Source of the DNA: Pseudomonas parafulva | Lineage (GTDB): Bacteria; Pseudomonadota; Gammaproteobacteria; Pseudomonadales; Pseudomonadaceae | Assembly (NCBI RefSeq): GCF_000800255.1 | Contig: NZ_CP009747.1 | Span: 1,674,001-1,738,000, forward strand | Direction: 5' to 3' | DNA: 64,000 nucleotides | Shown here: positions 27,103-36,538 of the stretch, one piece after another | How positions within the stretch are numbered: position 1 is the first letter of the stretch | Layout of the letters: every line of letters starts with the position of its first letter | Notes under the pieces: model-generated | Seen by the model: the letters and a program-made list of their open reading frames with translations, nothing else | Told to the model about the DNA's origin: nothing | The model's database searches: none | Translations under genes and position numbers: made by a program

Positions 27103-29165
27103 ATGCTGGCAAAGCGGCTCGTATGGGTGCTACACAGGTGATTCACCTAGCGGCAGCTTCCTGTTCTGCACAAATGGCGGGCGAACACATCACGCGTTTC
27201 GACTGGGGGCCGACACCGCTCGGTGCCTTGACGCAATGGCCGCCGTCACTGCGAGTGGCGGTGGATATCATGCTTTTGTCGCCATTTCCGTGTGCATTGG
27301 TATGGGGTCGAGCACTCACGCTGATACCTAACCGCAGCTACATGGCGCTTCTGCCCGGTGTCAAGCAATCACTCGGCATGCGCTTTGATCTGTTGTGGCA
27401 CGAGGAGTGGCCGCGTATCGGCCCCTGGGTCTTCCAGGCACTGGAGGGGCGTGCGAATTTCATTGATGCACCCATTCAGCTGAACAGCCATGAACATGAT
27501 GGGCCTGCCTGGTTCGCCTTTGGCTACGCACCACTGCGTGACGAGCAAGGTGCAGTGGCCGGGCTCCTGCACACGGCGATCGACAACACCGCCAGCATGG
27601 AGCAGGTCAGGCAGTGGCGCGAGCAGGCGCAGGGTTTCGAGCATCAGGTGGGGCAATATCTGCCCAGCAGCGATCATCTTTGGCGAATGGCGCGCGATGC
27701 GATGGTCGTCGTCAGCCGTGAGCTTACGCTGCTGGCTGCGAATGAAGCCTGGCAACGGGTACTGGGATGGGACGTGCAGGGCATGGATACTGTTGCCCTG
27801 GTGGACTTGGTTCATCCCGGTGATCGCGCGGAGGTCAGGTTGGCCATCACCGACTTGCTACAGGGAAAGGCGGTCCATGAAGTCGAGTCTCGGCTCAAGC
27901 ACAGAGATGGACATTATTGCTGGATGTGCTGGAGCGCCCGCTCACAAGGGGACGTCCTGGTGGCAGTTGGGCGTGATATCACCCAGGAGCGCTCCAGTAT
28001 CGTACGCGAGGCCGAAGGCCTGCTCCGTGACAATCAGCGCATGGAAATCGTGGGCCAACTGGCAGGTGGAATGGCCCACGAAATGAACAATCTGCTGGCC
28101 GGCGTCGGTGGGAGCTTGGAGTTGCTCCAGCGACGGATGGGCCAAGGTCGAATGGAGCGCATCGACGAGTACGTCCACGTCGCGCGCGACTCAGTGCAGC
28201 GTGCCATGGCCCTTACGCACCGGCTGCTGGCCTTTGCCCGAAGCCAGCCGTTGCAGCCGCGCCCGGTGAACGTCAATACCCTGCTGCTGGAATTGAAACC
28301 GCTCGTGCATCAGGCGCTAGGCCCGGATTTCGACGTTCACTGGCAATTGGATGTTGCGCCCTGGCCAATACGGGTGGACTGCGCCCAGTTGGAGATCGCC
28401 ATGCTGCATTTGTGCAGCAACGCGCGGGATGCGGCGGCTGAGCAGGGCGTGCTGACCGTTCGCACGTCGAACGAGCGCTTGCCGGCTCGGACGCTGCATG
28501 GAGAAAGCATACCGGCCGGAGACTATGTCGCCATTCTTGTCGAAGACGGGGGTACCGGCATGCCGGCAGAGATCCTCAGCCGCGCGTTCGAGCCGTTTTT
28601 CACCACCAAACCGAAAGGTCGGGGCTCTGGGCTGGGGCTTGCGATGGTCTACGGGTTCGTCCACCAGTCAGGCGGTCATGTGTGGATCGAGTCCAGTCCC
28701 AGTGACGGTACCGTAGTGACTTTGCTATTTGCCCGGTATCCGGGTGATTTGCCGGCCAGCGACTCCGATATACGCGCTTGTGAACGCAAGCGTGGGAACG
28801 GGGAACGGATACTGTTGGTCGACGATCAGCTCAATCTCAGGGCATTGATGCGAGAGGTGCTGGTAGATAACGGTTTCGAGGTGCACGAGGCGGGTGACGC
28901 CGTGCAGGCATTGGCGTGCTATGAGCAGGACGGCCCCTACGACTTGGTCATTACCGATATAGGTCTGCCGGGAGGCATGAGTGGGCGGCAGGTTGGCAAA
29001 GCGATCCGCCAGACCAGGGCAACACAGAAAATGCTGTTCATTACCGGCTATACCGAGCAACCGCTGGAGCGCAGTTTGCTTGGAAAACCGGGTACTGCAT
29101 TGATGCTCAAGCCGTTTTCGCTGGAAAACCTGGTCGGCAAGGTCTATCAGATGCTGGATGAGTAG
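27099..29165 (+). CDS. Soluble PAS-PAS hybrid histidine kinase with C-terminal receiver
   Basis: 688 residues from GTG 27099, with GGAG eight bases upstream; ATG 27123 is the alternative. There is no membrane helix. An N-terminal PAS-like domain (about 20-160, FDWGPTPLGALTQWPPSLR) is followed by a second PAS domain (about 195-305). A HisKA domain carries the phosphoacceptor His327 (GGMAHEMNNLL), then an HATPase domain (NARDAA, DGGTGMP, GSGLGLAMVYG). A receiver domain carries Asp620 (ITDIGLPGG) and a Lys in MLKPF. The family is typical of proteobacterial soluble sensors; the signal is unknown. It is convergent with a second hybrid kinase six bases away. Confidence 0.92.
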   Translation: MNAGKAARMGATQVIHLAAASCSAQMAGEHITRFDWGPTPLGALTQWPPSLRVAVDIMLLSPFPCALVWGRALTLIPNRSYMALLPGVKQSLGMRFDLLWHEEWPRIGPWVFQALEGRANFIDAPIQLNSHEHDGPAWFAFGYAPLRDEQGAVAGLLHTAIDNTASMEQVRQWREQAQGFEHQVGQYLPSSDHLWRMARDAMVVVSRELTLLAANEAWQRVLGWDVQGMDTVALVDLVHPGDRAEVRLAITDLLQGKAVHEVESRLKHRDGHYCWMCWSARSQGDVLVAVGRDITQERSSIVREAEGLLRDNQRMEIVGQLAGGMAHEMNNLLAGVGGSLELLQRRMGQGRMERIDEYVHVARDSVQRAMALTHRLLAFARSQPLQPRPVNVNTLLLELKPLVHQALGPDFDVHWQLDVAPWPIRVDCAQLEIAMLHLCSNARDAAAEQGVLTVRTSNERLPARTLHGESIPAGDYVAILVEDGGTGMPAEILSRAFEPFFTTKPKGRGSGLGLAMVYGFVHQSGGHVWIESSPSDGTVVTLLFARYPGDLPASDSDIRACERKRGNGERILLVDDQLNLRALMREVLVDNGFEVHEAGDAVQALACYEQDGPYDLVITDIGLPGGMSGRQVGKAIRQTRATQKMLFITGYTEQPLERSLLGKPGTALMLKPFSLENLVGKVYQMLDE

Positions 29166-29171
29166 CCTGTA

Positions 29172-30752
29172 TCAGTGGTCAGCGAGCAGCTTGAGGATCT
29201 GATCACGAAGCTGCTGCAGTTCGAACGGTTTGCACATCAGGTGCATTCCCGGATCGAGAAAATCATCTCGGGAAATAGCGGTCTCTGCGTAGCCGGTGAT
29301 CAGCAAGATCGGCAGGCCTGGGCGTAGCGTCCGCGCGATTTCTGCCAATTGGCGGCCGCTCATCCCCGGCAGCCCAACATCGCTGAGCAACAGGGACACC
29401 TGCGTGCCGGAGCCTAGCATCTGCAGCGCTTGTGTGGCGTCGTGGGCAGTCAGGCAAGAAAGCCCGTCTTCGGTCAAGGACTGATAGAGCAATGCGCGGA
29501 CATCGCGGTCATCTTCGACGATCAGTATCGGTCCCTCGGTGCTGCCAGGGCGACGGAGCAATGTGGCGGGAGCGGGGGCTGCCAGGCTCCGAGGCAGGTA
29601 CAGATCGATTTGAGCGCCATGACCTACTCGGCTGCGCAGGGTGACATATCCATGGGATTGCCGGCTGAACCCATACACCATCGACAAGCCCAGACCTATT
29701 CCTTGGCCAACAGGTTTAGTACTGAAAAACGGCTCGAACGCATGATCGAGGGTGATCTGTGACATGCCTTGGCCGGTGTCGATGACGCTCAAGCGGACGT
29801 AATCGCCGGTACTCAGACCGCTTTGTGGAAAACACAGCGCATCGATGTGCTCGTTGCACGCCTGGACAGTAAGCTTGCCACCATTGGGCATGGCCTCACA
29901 GGCGTTGCATAACAGGCTGTCCAACGATTCCTGCAACTGTTGAGCGTCTGCTTGCAGGGCCCATAAATCCTCCGGTACGTTCAGCACAAGCTGAACGCAC
30001 TCGGGCACGATTGCACGCAGTCGCTGAGGATCAAGCAGCGTATTAAGCTCGAGTGTTTGCTTCTGCAACGATTGGCGAGAGGAAAATGCCAACAACTTGT
30101 GTGTCAGCTTGGCCCCGCGCGCCACCGACTCACGACCCATACGCACAACCTTGTCCAGGTCTTCGAGGCGGCCCTTTTGTAATCGTCGCTCGATAAGTTC
30201 GAAGCTCCCCCCGATGCTGGTCAGCAAGTTATTGAAATCATGGGCGAAACCACCAGCGAGCTGACCAATGGCATCCATTTTGCGCCTATGCTGGAGAGTG
30301 TTGTCGTCACGCGCCGCATAGGTTTCAAGCCGATCGGTGAGTTCGCGCAATGCCTCACGGGCAAGATATTGACGCTTTCGGGTGCGCATTGCCTGTGCAG
30401 CCAAGCTCAGTAACTGCGCCTCATCGAAGGGATGGTACAAGCAAGACAGATTGCCAAGACTTTGTGCTAGCGCCGAGCCGCTGCCTGTCTTCATCATCAA
30501 GATCGGCAAGTCAGACCAGTTCGGCTGGGCGTCGACAAACTGCTGGAGTGGGGATATTTGATCAGTGGACAGCACCTGCTCATCGACCAAGACCAGCGCT
30601 GCGCCCTCATTGAGCCACACCCCAAGACGTTGGTTGTCAGTCGTGCACAGACACGTGATGCCACCGCCTGAAAGCATCTTCGAGGCCTTAGCGGCAACGT
30701 GCTGCGGCGCCAGAATGAGCGCCCTTTCGTCGTAGGGCAGTGAACCTGACAA
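29172..30752 (-). CDS. Soluble hybrid histidine kinase with N-terminal receiver-like and C-terminal receiver domains
   Basis: 526 residues from TTG 30752, which has GGGAG seven bases upstream; the TTG at 30758 is too close to that site. Residues 1 to about 125 resemble a receiver fold, with an acidic residue at the phosphorylation strand (LVLVDEQ) but no clear signature Lys, so it may be a pseudo-receiver. HisKA carries His171 (GGFAHDFNNLL), followed by HATPase (NACEAMPNGG, DTGQGMS, GIGLGLSMVYG) and a receiver with Asp458 (LSDVGLPGMSG) and MCKPF. It shares its kinase-receiver core with the convergent neighbour, so the two may be a diverged duplicate pair. Confidence 0.9.
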   Translation of the reverse strand: MSGSLPYDERALILAPQHVAAKASKMLSGGGITCLCTTDNQRLGVWLNEGAALVLVDEQVLSTDQISPLQQFVDAQPNWSDLPILMMKTGSGSALAQSLGNLSCLYHPFDEAQLLSLAAQAMRTRKRQYLAREALRELTDRLETYAARDDNTLQHRRKMDAIGQLAGGFAHDFNNLLTSIGGSFELIERRLQKGRLEDLDKVVRMGRESVARGAKLTHKLLAFSSRQSLQKQTLELNTLLDPQRLRAIVPECVQLVLNVPEDLWALQADAQQLQESLDSLLCNACEAMPNGGKLTVQACNEHIDALCFPQSGLSTGDYVRLSVIDTGQGMSQITLDHAFEPFFSTKPVGQGIGLGLSMVYGFSRQSHGYVTLRSRVGHGAQIDLYLPRSLAAPAPATLLRRPGSTEGPILIVEDDRDVRALLYQSLTEDGLSCLTAHDATQALQMLGSGTQVSLLLSDVGLPGMSGRQLAEIARTLRPGLPILLITGYAETAISRDDFLDPGMHLMCKPFELQQLRDQILKLLADH

Positions 30753-30861
30753 GACCAATCTCCCGAGGGTGGGGCGGCCTGATGCGATGGGGCATTCAGC
30801 GAGCCGATACTCACTGGACCGCCTATTTTCCGTCAGGGTTCAAAGTGCTTGTAAGAAAGGG

Positions 30862-31920
30862 CTACAAGCCCTGTTGCAGGTATGGATCGTCGGGATTTTG
30901 CCGCTCAAGTTCGGCGAGCAACACCTGAACGTTCTGCAATTGCCCAGTCTCTTTCCAGTAGCGGATCAGTTGCACCCGCGCACGGCGATTGGCGGGTTGG
31001 CGATCCAGCAGGTTTTCCAGCTGCTTTTGCGCGGCCTCTACCTGTTCAAGGTCATGCAGGGTAATGGCCAAGGTGTAGCGGTAGTCGGCGTTGTCAGGTT
31101 CGAGTTCGACTGCGCGCGATAGGGCAAGCAGGGCATACTCGCGTTGTCCGTGGCGTAACAGCCAGAGACCGAGCTCATACTGCAGAAATGCGGAGTCTGG
31201 ACGCAGTGCCAACGCCTGTGCGAGCACTTCGCGGGAGGCATCGTGCCGGTCCATGGCCTCTAGCAGTCGCACCTGGGTTGCCAGTGCATCCGGATCTTGC
31301 GGCGCCAATCTCAGGCTGCGGGCGAGGGCGGCTTCGGCACTTGGGAAGTCTCGCTCGTGCAAGTACAGCCGCGCCAGATGGGTCTGGGCCTGGGCATCGT
31401 CTGGCTGTTGCTCGAGGGCTTGCTGGTACTGCTCGAGCGCTGATTGCAAAGGGCGGAAATACAGGCCGATGGCGTCCGGATCCAGGCCCATCAACGCGTC
31501 TACGGCGGCGAAGCGCACGCTTTGCTCTTCATCTTCGAGCAACGGCCCCAGCACCAGACTGCGCTGGGCGGGTGGCAACAGGCGTCGAATGCTGGCAATG
31601 GCTGCGCGCCGGACCAAAGGATCACCGTGTTCAAGGTCCTGCTTGGCCAGCTTGAGCGCCTGGGGGGAAGGGTAATTGGGTAACTCGTTGTACAGCGCAG
31701 CCCGACGGATCGGGGTGAGATCGTCCCGCTGGAGTTGCTGATAGAGCACCCGGGCGGCGCCTGGCAGTCCGGCATGGGCCTGCCGTAACGCTTTGGCGTA
31801 GCGTTCGGCAGGTGGGCCGGGAGGCGAGGATGCGGGAGTTCGCCACACGACAAGGATGGCCACGGCCAGAACCACCAGCGCGAGCGGCAGCGCGATCAGG
31901 TAACGGTGACGAATGGACAT
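30862..31920 (-). CDS. Membrane-anchored TPR/HEAT-repeat protein
   Basis: 352 residues. Start at 31920 (MSIRHRYLIALPLALVVLAVAI), with an N-terminal signal anchor at about 7-27, then a Pro-rich linker. Residues about 60-135 look like HEAT-type helical repeats (PLVRRAAIASIRRLL, SVRFAAVDALMG). From about 145 to the end there are at least five TPR units (AQTHLARLYLHERDFPSAEA, YRYTLAITLHDLEQVEAAQK). It is probably a periplasm-facing scaffold. No partner can be read from context: a kinase gene lies upstream on the same strand and pirin is divergent. Confidence 0.85.
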   Translation of the reverse strand: MSIRHRYLIALPLALVVLAVAILVVWRTPASSPPGPPAERYAKALRQAHAGLPGAARVLYQQLQRDDLTPIRRAALYNELPNYPSPQALKLAKQDLEHGDPLVRRAAIASIRRLLPPAQRSLVLGPLLEDEEQSVRFAAVDALMGLDPDAIGLYFRPLQSALEQYQQALEQQPDDAQAQTHLARLYLHERDFPSAEAALARSLRLAPQDPDALATQVRLLEAMDRHDASREVLAQALALRPDSAFLQYELGLWLLRHGQREYALLALSRAVELEPDNADYRYTLAITLHDLEQVEAAQKQLENLLDRQPANRRARVQLIRYWKETGQLQNVQVLLAELERQNPDDPYLQQGL

Positions 31921-32125
31921 CAGCTGTTCCGTGAACTCGGGAGTGCAGAGCTTGGGACAGGTGGAGGTCAATTGCAACGGTGTCGCGGCTCGAGCTCGCG
32001 ATCGATATGGGAAACACGTTCACGCCCATTGTCCTGCTGATAGGACTATTAAAGCTGCTTTGAGCGGCTAATTACCCATTGCCTGGGTTGGTAGACTGAT
32101 CCTCAGCCAAATGAGGAGTTTTCCC

Positions 32126-33013
32126 ATGAAACAGGTTCTGAGTGTGCAACGAAGCCCACAGCCGCACTGGGTAGGCAATGGCTTTCCCGTGCGCAGCCTT
32201 TTTACCTATGATCGGCAGGCAGCGCATGTCAGCCCATTTCTCCTGCTCGATTACGCCGGTCCCCACCTATTTGCCCCCACCGAAGCGCGTCGCGGTGTCG
32301 GGCAGCATCCGCACCGCGGCTTTGAGACCGTCACCATCGTCTACCAGGGCGAGGTCGAGCACCGCGACTCCACGGGCGCTGGCGGACTGATCGGCCCGGG
32401 CGACGTGCAGTGGATGACCGCGGCGGATGGGATCATTCATGAAGAGTTTCATTCACCGGCGTTTGCTCGGCAGGGCGGCACACTGGAAATGGTTCAGTTG
32501 TGGGTCAATCTGCCCGCCCGCGACAAGCAGGCAGCGCCGGGCTATCAGACCTTGCTCGACCGAGATATCCCCCGCGTGTCACTGGCGCACGGCGCCGGCA
32601 GCTTGCGCGTGATTGCTGGCGAATATGAAGGATACAGCGGCCCGGCGCGGACATTCACCGCCATGGATGTATGGGATATCCGTCTTGATGCAGGCGCTTC
32701 CCTGCAGTTGCCGATCAGCACCGGACGCAACGCTGCACTGGTCGTGTTACACGGTGCGCTAACCGTCAACGATTCACAGCGAGCCGCCGACGGCGAGCTT
32801 GTGCTGCTCACACGTGAGGGCGAAAACGTTCGTGTGGCGGCGCAGCAGGATGTTTCGCTATTGCTGCTCAGTGGTGAACCCATTGACGAACCCATCGTTG
32901 GCTATGGGCCGTTCGTGATGAATACGCAAGCGCAGATCGCCGAAGCATTCGACGATTTTCACGCTGGGCGCTTCGGCAAGATACCCGCGTCGACATCGGC
33001 GCCGGAACGGTGA
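32126..33013 (+). CDS. Pirin-family protein
   Basis: 295 residues. ATG at 32126 with GAGGAG about eight bases upstream. It is a bicupin; the N-terminal cupin carries the pirin metal-site motif HPHRGFETVT, and GDVQWMTAADGIIHEE is a family signature. The C-terminal pirin domain includes GYGPFVMNT. Bacterial pirins bind iron and some have quercetin 2,3-dioxygenase activity; others act as redox-responsive partner proteins. The physiological role here is open. Confidence 0.93.
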   Translation: MKQVLSVQRSPQPHWVGNGFPVRSLFTYDRQAAHVSPFLLLDYAGPHLFAPTEARRGVGQHPHRGFETVTIVYQGEVEHRDSTGAGGLIGPGDVQWMTAADGIIHEEFHSPAFARQGGTLEMVQLWVNLPARDKQAAPGYQTLLDRDIPRVSLAHGAGSLRVIAGEYEGYSGPARTFTAMDVWDIRLDAGASLQLPISTGRNAALVVLHGALTVNDSQRAADGELVLLTREGENVRVAAQQDVSLLLLSGEPIDEPIVGYGPFVMNTQAQIAEAFDDFHAGRFGKIPASTSAPER

Positions 33014-33228
33014 ACTGAGTCCTGTTCGGCCGTCCGTCACCTGGCCAGGAGAGTGCTCGAACTAACAGGGTCGCGTGATGCTCATCAGTTAAGGCGTAGC
33101 GTGTGATCGCGCGGCTCAATTAGCCGCCCTGATAACCACGTGTTAGCTCACAGGCAATATCCATTGGCAAAGGATAGGTAGATGGCGTAATCCCTCATCT
33201 GGCCATCCACCGTTTTGAGGGTCTGACG

Positions 33229-33504
33229 ATGTCTCTGAGTGGCGTTTCGATGCTGGAAATGCGTCAACTGATCGAGCAAGCCTGCCTGCCAGACCGGTGC
33301 GAGGTCAGTAGTCGCGATGGCGTGAGCTTGACTATCCGGCTTGGCACGGGCTCAAGCCTTGCCGACTGCGTGACACTGACCGACGTGCGACTGGACAGCC
33401 TGAACAGCTCTCGCGATCTGATTGGCCTGCTTGGAAAGCTCAAGGAAGGACAGCGTCTGGGGCACCTAGCGCCGCAAAAGGCGTCGCCTCGTTTACGGGC
33501 CTGA
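33229..33504 (+). CDS. DUF1652 family small protein
   Basis: 91 residues. ATG at 33229, with GAGG about ten bases upstream. The pattern LEMRQLIEQACLPDRCEV, then a SLTIRL strand and SSRDLIGLLGKLKEG matches DUF1652, a small family found almost only in Pseudomonas. No function is known. The upstream gap (33014-33228) contains no other gene that I can support. Confidence 0.78.
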   Translation: MSLSGVSMLEMRQLIEQACLPDRCEVSSRDGVSLTIRLGTGSSLADCVTLTDVRLDSLNSSRDLIGLLGKLKEGQRLGHLAPQKASPRLRA

Positions 33505-33520
33505 CTCTGGGCGGATGCGT

Positions 33521-33547
33521 GTGGGGTTGGTGCACACCCAACCCCAC
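33521..33547. terminator. Perfect 10-bp hairpin between convergent genes
   Basis: GTGGGGTTGG and CCAACCCCAC flank a seven-base loop, 16 bases after the DUF1652 stop and 33 bases before the convergent cupin gene end. There is no T-run on either side, so it may end or protect transcripts from both sides. Confidence 0.5.
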
Positions 33548-33580
33548 TCAAGGTGATCGGCCGCAAATGGGATCAATGCG

Positions 33581-34417
33581 TCAACGCTGCGGGTTCAGCG
33601 TCAGGTGCACATGACGGTTCACGTCCTTGTACAACAGGTAGCTGAACGGACCTGGACCGCCGGAGTAGCAGGCCTGTGGGCAGAAGGCGCGTAGCCACAT
33701 GAAGTCGCCGGCTTCGACCTCTACCCAGTCCTGGTTCAGGCGATACACCGCTTTACCTTCCAGCACATACAATCCGTGCTCCATCACGTGGGTTTCGGCG
33801 AACGGAATCACGCCGCCGGGTTGGAACGTGACGATGTTGACGTGCATGTCATGACGCATGTCAGCCATGTCGACGAAGCGCGTAGTCACCCAGCGGCCCT
33901 CGGTTCCTGGCATTTCGATGACGGTCGCGTTGTCACGGTGGGTAACGAAGGATTCAGGCGCGGCCAGGCCCTCAACCTTTTGATAGTGCTTGCGCAGCCA
34001 ATGGAAGGTGACGTTGGCCTTGCTGTTGTTACGTAGGCTCCATTCAGCCCCAGGGGCGAGAAACGCGTAGCCACCGGGCACCAAGGTATGACCTTTGCCT
34101 TCGACGGTGATGTCGATTTCGCCTTCAACGACAAACACCACCGCTTCGGCATTGGGGTCCAGCTCGGGCCGCTCGCTGCCGCCTTCAGGGGCGACTTCGA
34201 CAATGTACTGTGAAAAGGTTTCGGCAAAGCCGGTCAGCGGTCGGGCAATGACCCACATGCGCATCTTGTCCCAGAACGGCAGATGGCTGGTGACGATGTC
34301 ACGCATCACGCCCTTTGGAATAACGGCGTAGGCTTCGGTGAACATCGCACGGTCAGTCAGCAGCTCGGTCTGAGCCGGGTGCCCTCCGTGAGGGGCAAAG
34401 TAGGAGTGATTCGACAT
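33581..34417 (-). CDS. (S)-ureidoglycine aminohydrolase (bicupin, AllE/UglY type)
   Basis: 278 residues. ATG 34417 (MSNHSYFAPHGGHPAQTELL). Two cupin domains; the C-terminal one carries the manganese-site pattern ETHVMEHGLYVLEGKAVY and DFMWLRAFCPQACY. The N-terminal region has YAVIPKGVMRD and VIARPLTGFAETFSQY, typical of the family. The enzyme releases ammonia from (S)-ureidoglycine to give ureidoglycolate, after allantoicase or allantoate amidohydrolase, in purine use. No other allantoin gene lies nearby, so it stands alone here. Some databases label close homologues as bifunctional allantoicase, which the sequence does not support. Confidence 0.88.
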   Translation of the reverse strand: MSNHSYFAPHGGHPAQTELLTDRAMFTEAYAVIPKGVMRDIVTSHLPFWDKMRMWVIARPLTGFAETFSQYIVEVAPEGGSERPELDPNAEAVVFVVEGEIDITVEGKGHTLVPGGYAFLAPGAEWSLRNNSKANVTFHWLRKHYQKVEGLAAPESFVTHRDNATVIEMPGTEGRWVTTRFVDMADMRHDMHVNIVTFQPGGVIPFAETHVMEHGLYVLEGKAVYRLNQDWVEVEAGDFMWLRAFCPQACYSGGPGPFSYLLYKDVNRHVHLTLNPQR

Positions 34418-34572
34418 GGACGGTCTCGATTTGTTGTTCTGCCCCGTGCCGTAAGCCGCACCGTCCGGTGCGCCGCAGGGGATGCGAGGCCAGCATAGGG
34501 CGCGTCCGAGGCTATCCACAAATTAAATGTTGGAATAATCGGCATTCATCTTTCAAATGCAATTTGCGCTTC

Positions 34573-35268
34573 TCAGCGATTGCTGGTCAGACGCTGTTGA
34601 GCGGCCACGCATCCGTTGATCTCCACGGCTTTTTGCAGCATGGCCTGACTGCGTTGCGGATCGAGCTCGCCCAGCAGCCGGTAGACTTCTGCCTGGTAGT
34701 CGCGTTGACGTCCCCACTGCAGTTCCAGTCCCTGCGGGCGGTTGCGGTTGCACGCCAGGCGCGGGGCGGGTTGAGGATAGTAGGGGGCGTAAAGGGTGGC
34801 CATGCCTGCAATCGCCTCCAGAGCGTCTTGGTAGGCAGGGCTGGTACTGAACGCAGGGCACCAGTTGGCGATGGCCGTGGCCGGTGGAGCGAAGCCCTGC
34901 CGAAGGCTGGATTCGAGCAAAGGGCAAGCCGCCTCGGCGATTTTTCCGGCTGGCAGGTAGGTCATGTAATACAACGCCAAGCGGTACTGGGCAACTGGAT
35001 GACCCAGTTCGACTGACTTCTCCAGTAGTGCGACCGCGCTCGGCAGCGTGCGCGCCATGGCCTGGCCCTGCCGGCTGAGCTCTGGGTCGCGCAGGTCGGC
35101 AGTGCGCAGCGGACTGGCGCTGTCATTTTCTGCGTCGGCCTGCTCCAGCAATGGCAAGGCCTGGCGGTAGAGAAGATCGGCGTGAGGGTCGATGCGCACT
35201 TCAAGCGCCAAGGCCGCAACCGGCATCAGCGTTGCGAGCAGTCCCGAGAAAAAGACAGCTCGACTCAC
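34573..35268 (-). CDS. Exported Sel1/TPR-like repeat protein
   Basis: 231 residues. GTG at 35268 has GAGG seven bases upstream and gives a clean Sec signal peptide (SRAVFFSGLLATLMPVAALALE); earlier starts precede it with charged sequence. The mature part has Sel1-like helical repeats (AVALLEKSVELGHPVAQYRLALYYM, AQAMLQKAVEINGCVAAQQRL-like tail). It is probably periplasmic. Similar small exported repeat proteins in Pseudomonas are uncharacterised. Confidence 0.8.
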   Translation of the reverse strand: MSRAVFFSGLLATLMPVAALALEVRIDPHADLLYRQALPLLEQADAENDSASPLRTADLRDPELSRQGQAMARTLPSAVALLEKSVELGHPVAQYRLALYYMTYLPAGKIAEAACPLLESSLRQGFAPPATAIANWCPAFSTSPAYQDALEAIAGMATLYAPYYPQPAPRLACNRNRPQGLELQWGRQRDYQAEVYRLLGELDPQRSQAMLQKAVEINGCVAAQQRLTSNR

Positions 35269-35430
35269 AAATACGCCTCGCGGGTAAGCGTGGGGCACCG
35301 GAGCGGAACCAGCGCGGAATTCAGTGCTTGGGAGTTCATGGCGAGTACGCGTTTGCCTCGAGCGACCGGGAGCGGTGACGGGCTATTCTAGCCATCACCG
35401 GGTGCTTGTCGAAAGGGCCGCGAACAGTAA

Positions 35431-36513
35431 TCAGACGAGCTTGAAGGGCGAAGCCTTGCGGCTGGCGTATTTTTCCTGCGCCAAGCCGAGCTTGGCGGTG
35501 ATGACTTTGGCGAGTGCATTGTTGCCGAGGTCGTTGAGATGCAGACGGTCGATGAACAGATCCTGGCCGAATACGGGTGAGCTGCTGAGCATGCCATTCA
35601 TGTCATAGCAAGGCACTGGCTCCGCCTGGCTTTTTATCCGCCGGAAAAAGATCGAATGCAGATGATCGTCGTACACGCCGTCCAGCAACCGATCGTAATG
35701 GTCCGACCGTTGGAGCAGCAGGTTCAGCATTGCCTGTTCTCCAGGCGGTAGTTTTTCTCTGCACCATGGAAGCAGCGGCTGCAGGATGAAGGTCAGCGAG
35801 GTATGGCTGTCAGCGAGCAAGCGATCCCATTGCAGCAACGTGCGGCCAATGCGATCGGCGGCGCGGATCAAGCGCTTTTCAGGTGACGATAATACCGGTG
35901 GCGGTAGAGGCTGCTGACGGCGCCGGAAAAGGCGCTGCAGCCAATGAGGCCACGGCGAGAGGTGTGTTGTCGCCTGCTGTGGCTGCTTATCTGGGGTTCG
36001 GTGTTCGGGCGCATCGACACGCAGGTTCGCTTGCTGATCGTCAGCAAGCATTTCGCACATGCCCTCGTGCGCCAGGGTATTGAGTCCGCTCAGGATCACC
36101 ACATGACCGATTCGCCCCAGTCGATGTTGGTGGCTCAGGAACAGCAGTAACTCCTGGGTGGCGTCTAACCCGCAGCCTGCCAGGCTCAGCCACACCTCGC
36201 CGGTCAGCAGGGCCAGGCAGGAGGCCACCGTCTGCTGGTCAGAACTCGCGCCGATTCCCAATGCGGTCGAGCCGCCCACCAGCAGGTTGACGCGTGCCGA
36301 GCCGCCACGCTCGGCCAGGGAATAGCGCTTGCCGCCGAGTTGACTGTAGCGCAGGCCCAACGCATCGGTGTTGATGATGTCCGAGCGATAGCCTCGCTCA
36401 TGAACGTAGAGCGTGAGGGGGGCACGGCGTCCGCCCAGCAGCAGGAAGCGCTGATAGTCTTCGCGCATCGCCTGGCCGCAGTTCATCTCTAGCGTGTGGT
36501 CGATCGGTGCCAT
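35431..36513 (-). CDS. SGNH/GDSL hydrolase-like protein, last gene of the YqcI operon
   Basis: 360 residues. ATG 36513 with AGGAG five bases upstream. SGNH landmarks are a block I variant GGST at 80-83 (candidate nucleophile Ser82), a conserved mid-domain VVILSGLN near block III, and block V D322-x-x-H325 (DRLHLND). A Pro/Arg-rich linker at about 190-205 looks like an inserted loop. There is no signal peptide, so it is probably cytoplasmic. It could be an esterase or acyltransferase that tailors a small product. I recall some Pseudomonas homologues labelled 'inducer of phenazine A' but cannot confirm that here. It lies 25 bases after a LysE exporter and shares its strand and probably its transcript. 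Confidence 0.7.
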   Translation of the reverse strand: MAPIDHTLEMNCGQAMREDYQRFLLLGGRRAPLTLYVHERGYRSDIINTDALGLRYSQLGGKRYSLAERGGSARVNLLVGGSTALGIGASSDQQTVASCLALLTGEVWLSLAGCGLDATQELLLFLSHQHRLGRIGHVVILSGLNTLAHEGMCEMLADDQQANLRVDAPEHRTPDKQPQQATTHLSPWPHWLQRLFRRRQQPLPPPVLSSPEKRLIRAADRIGRTLLQWDRLLADSHTSLTFILQPLLPWCREKLPPGEQAMLNLLLQRSDHYDRLLDGVYDDHLHSIFFRRIKSQAEPVPCYDMNGMLSSSPVFGQDLFIDRLHLNDLGNNALAKVITAKLGLAQEKYASRKASPFKLV

Positions 36514-36538
36514 AGGCGCTCCTATGGGCCGGGCCTGT

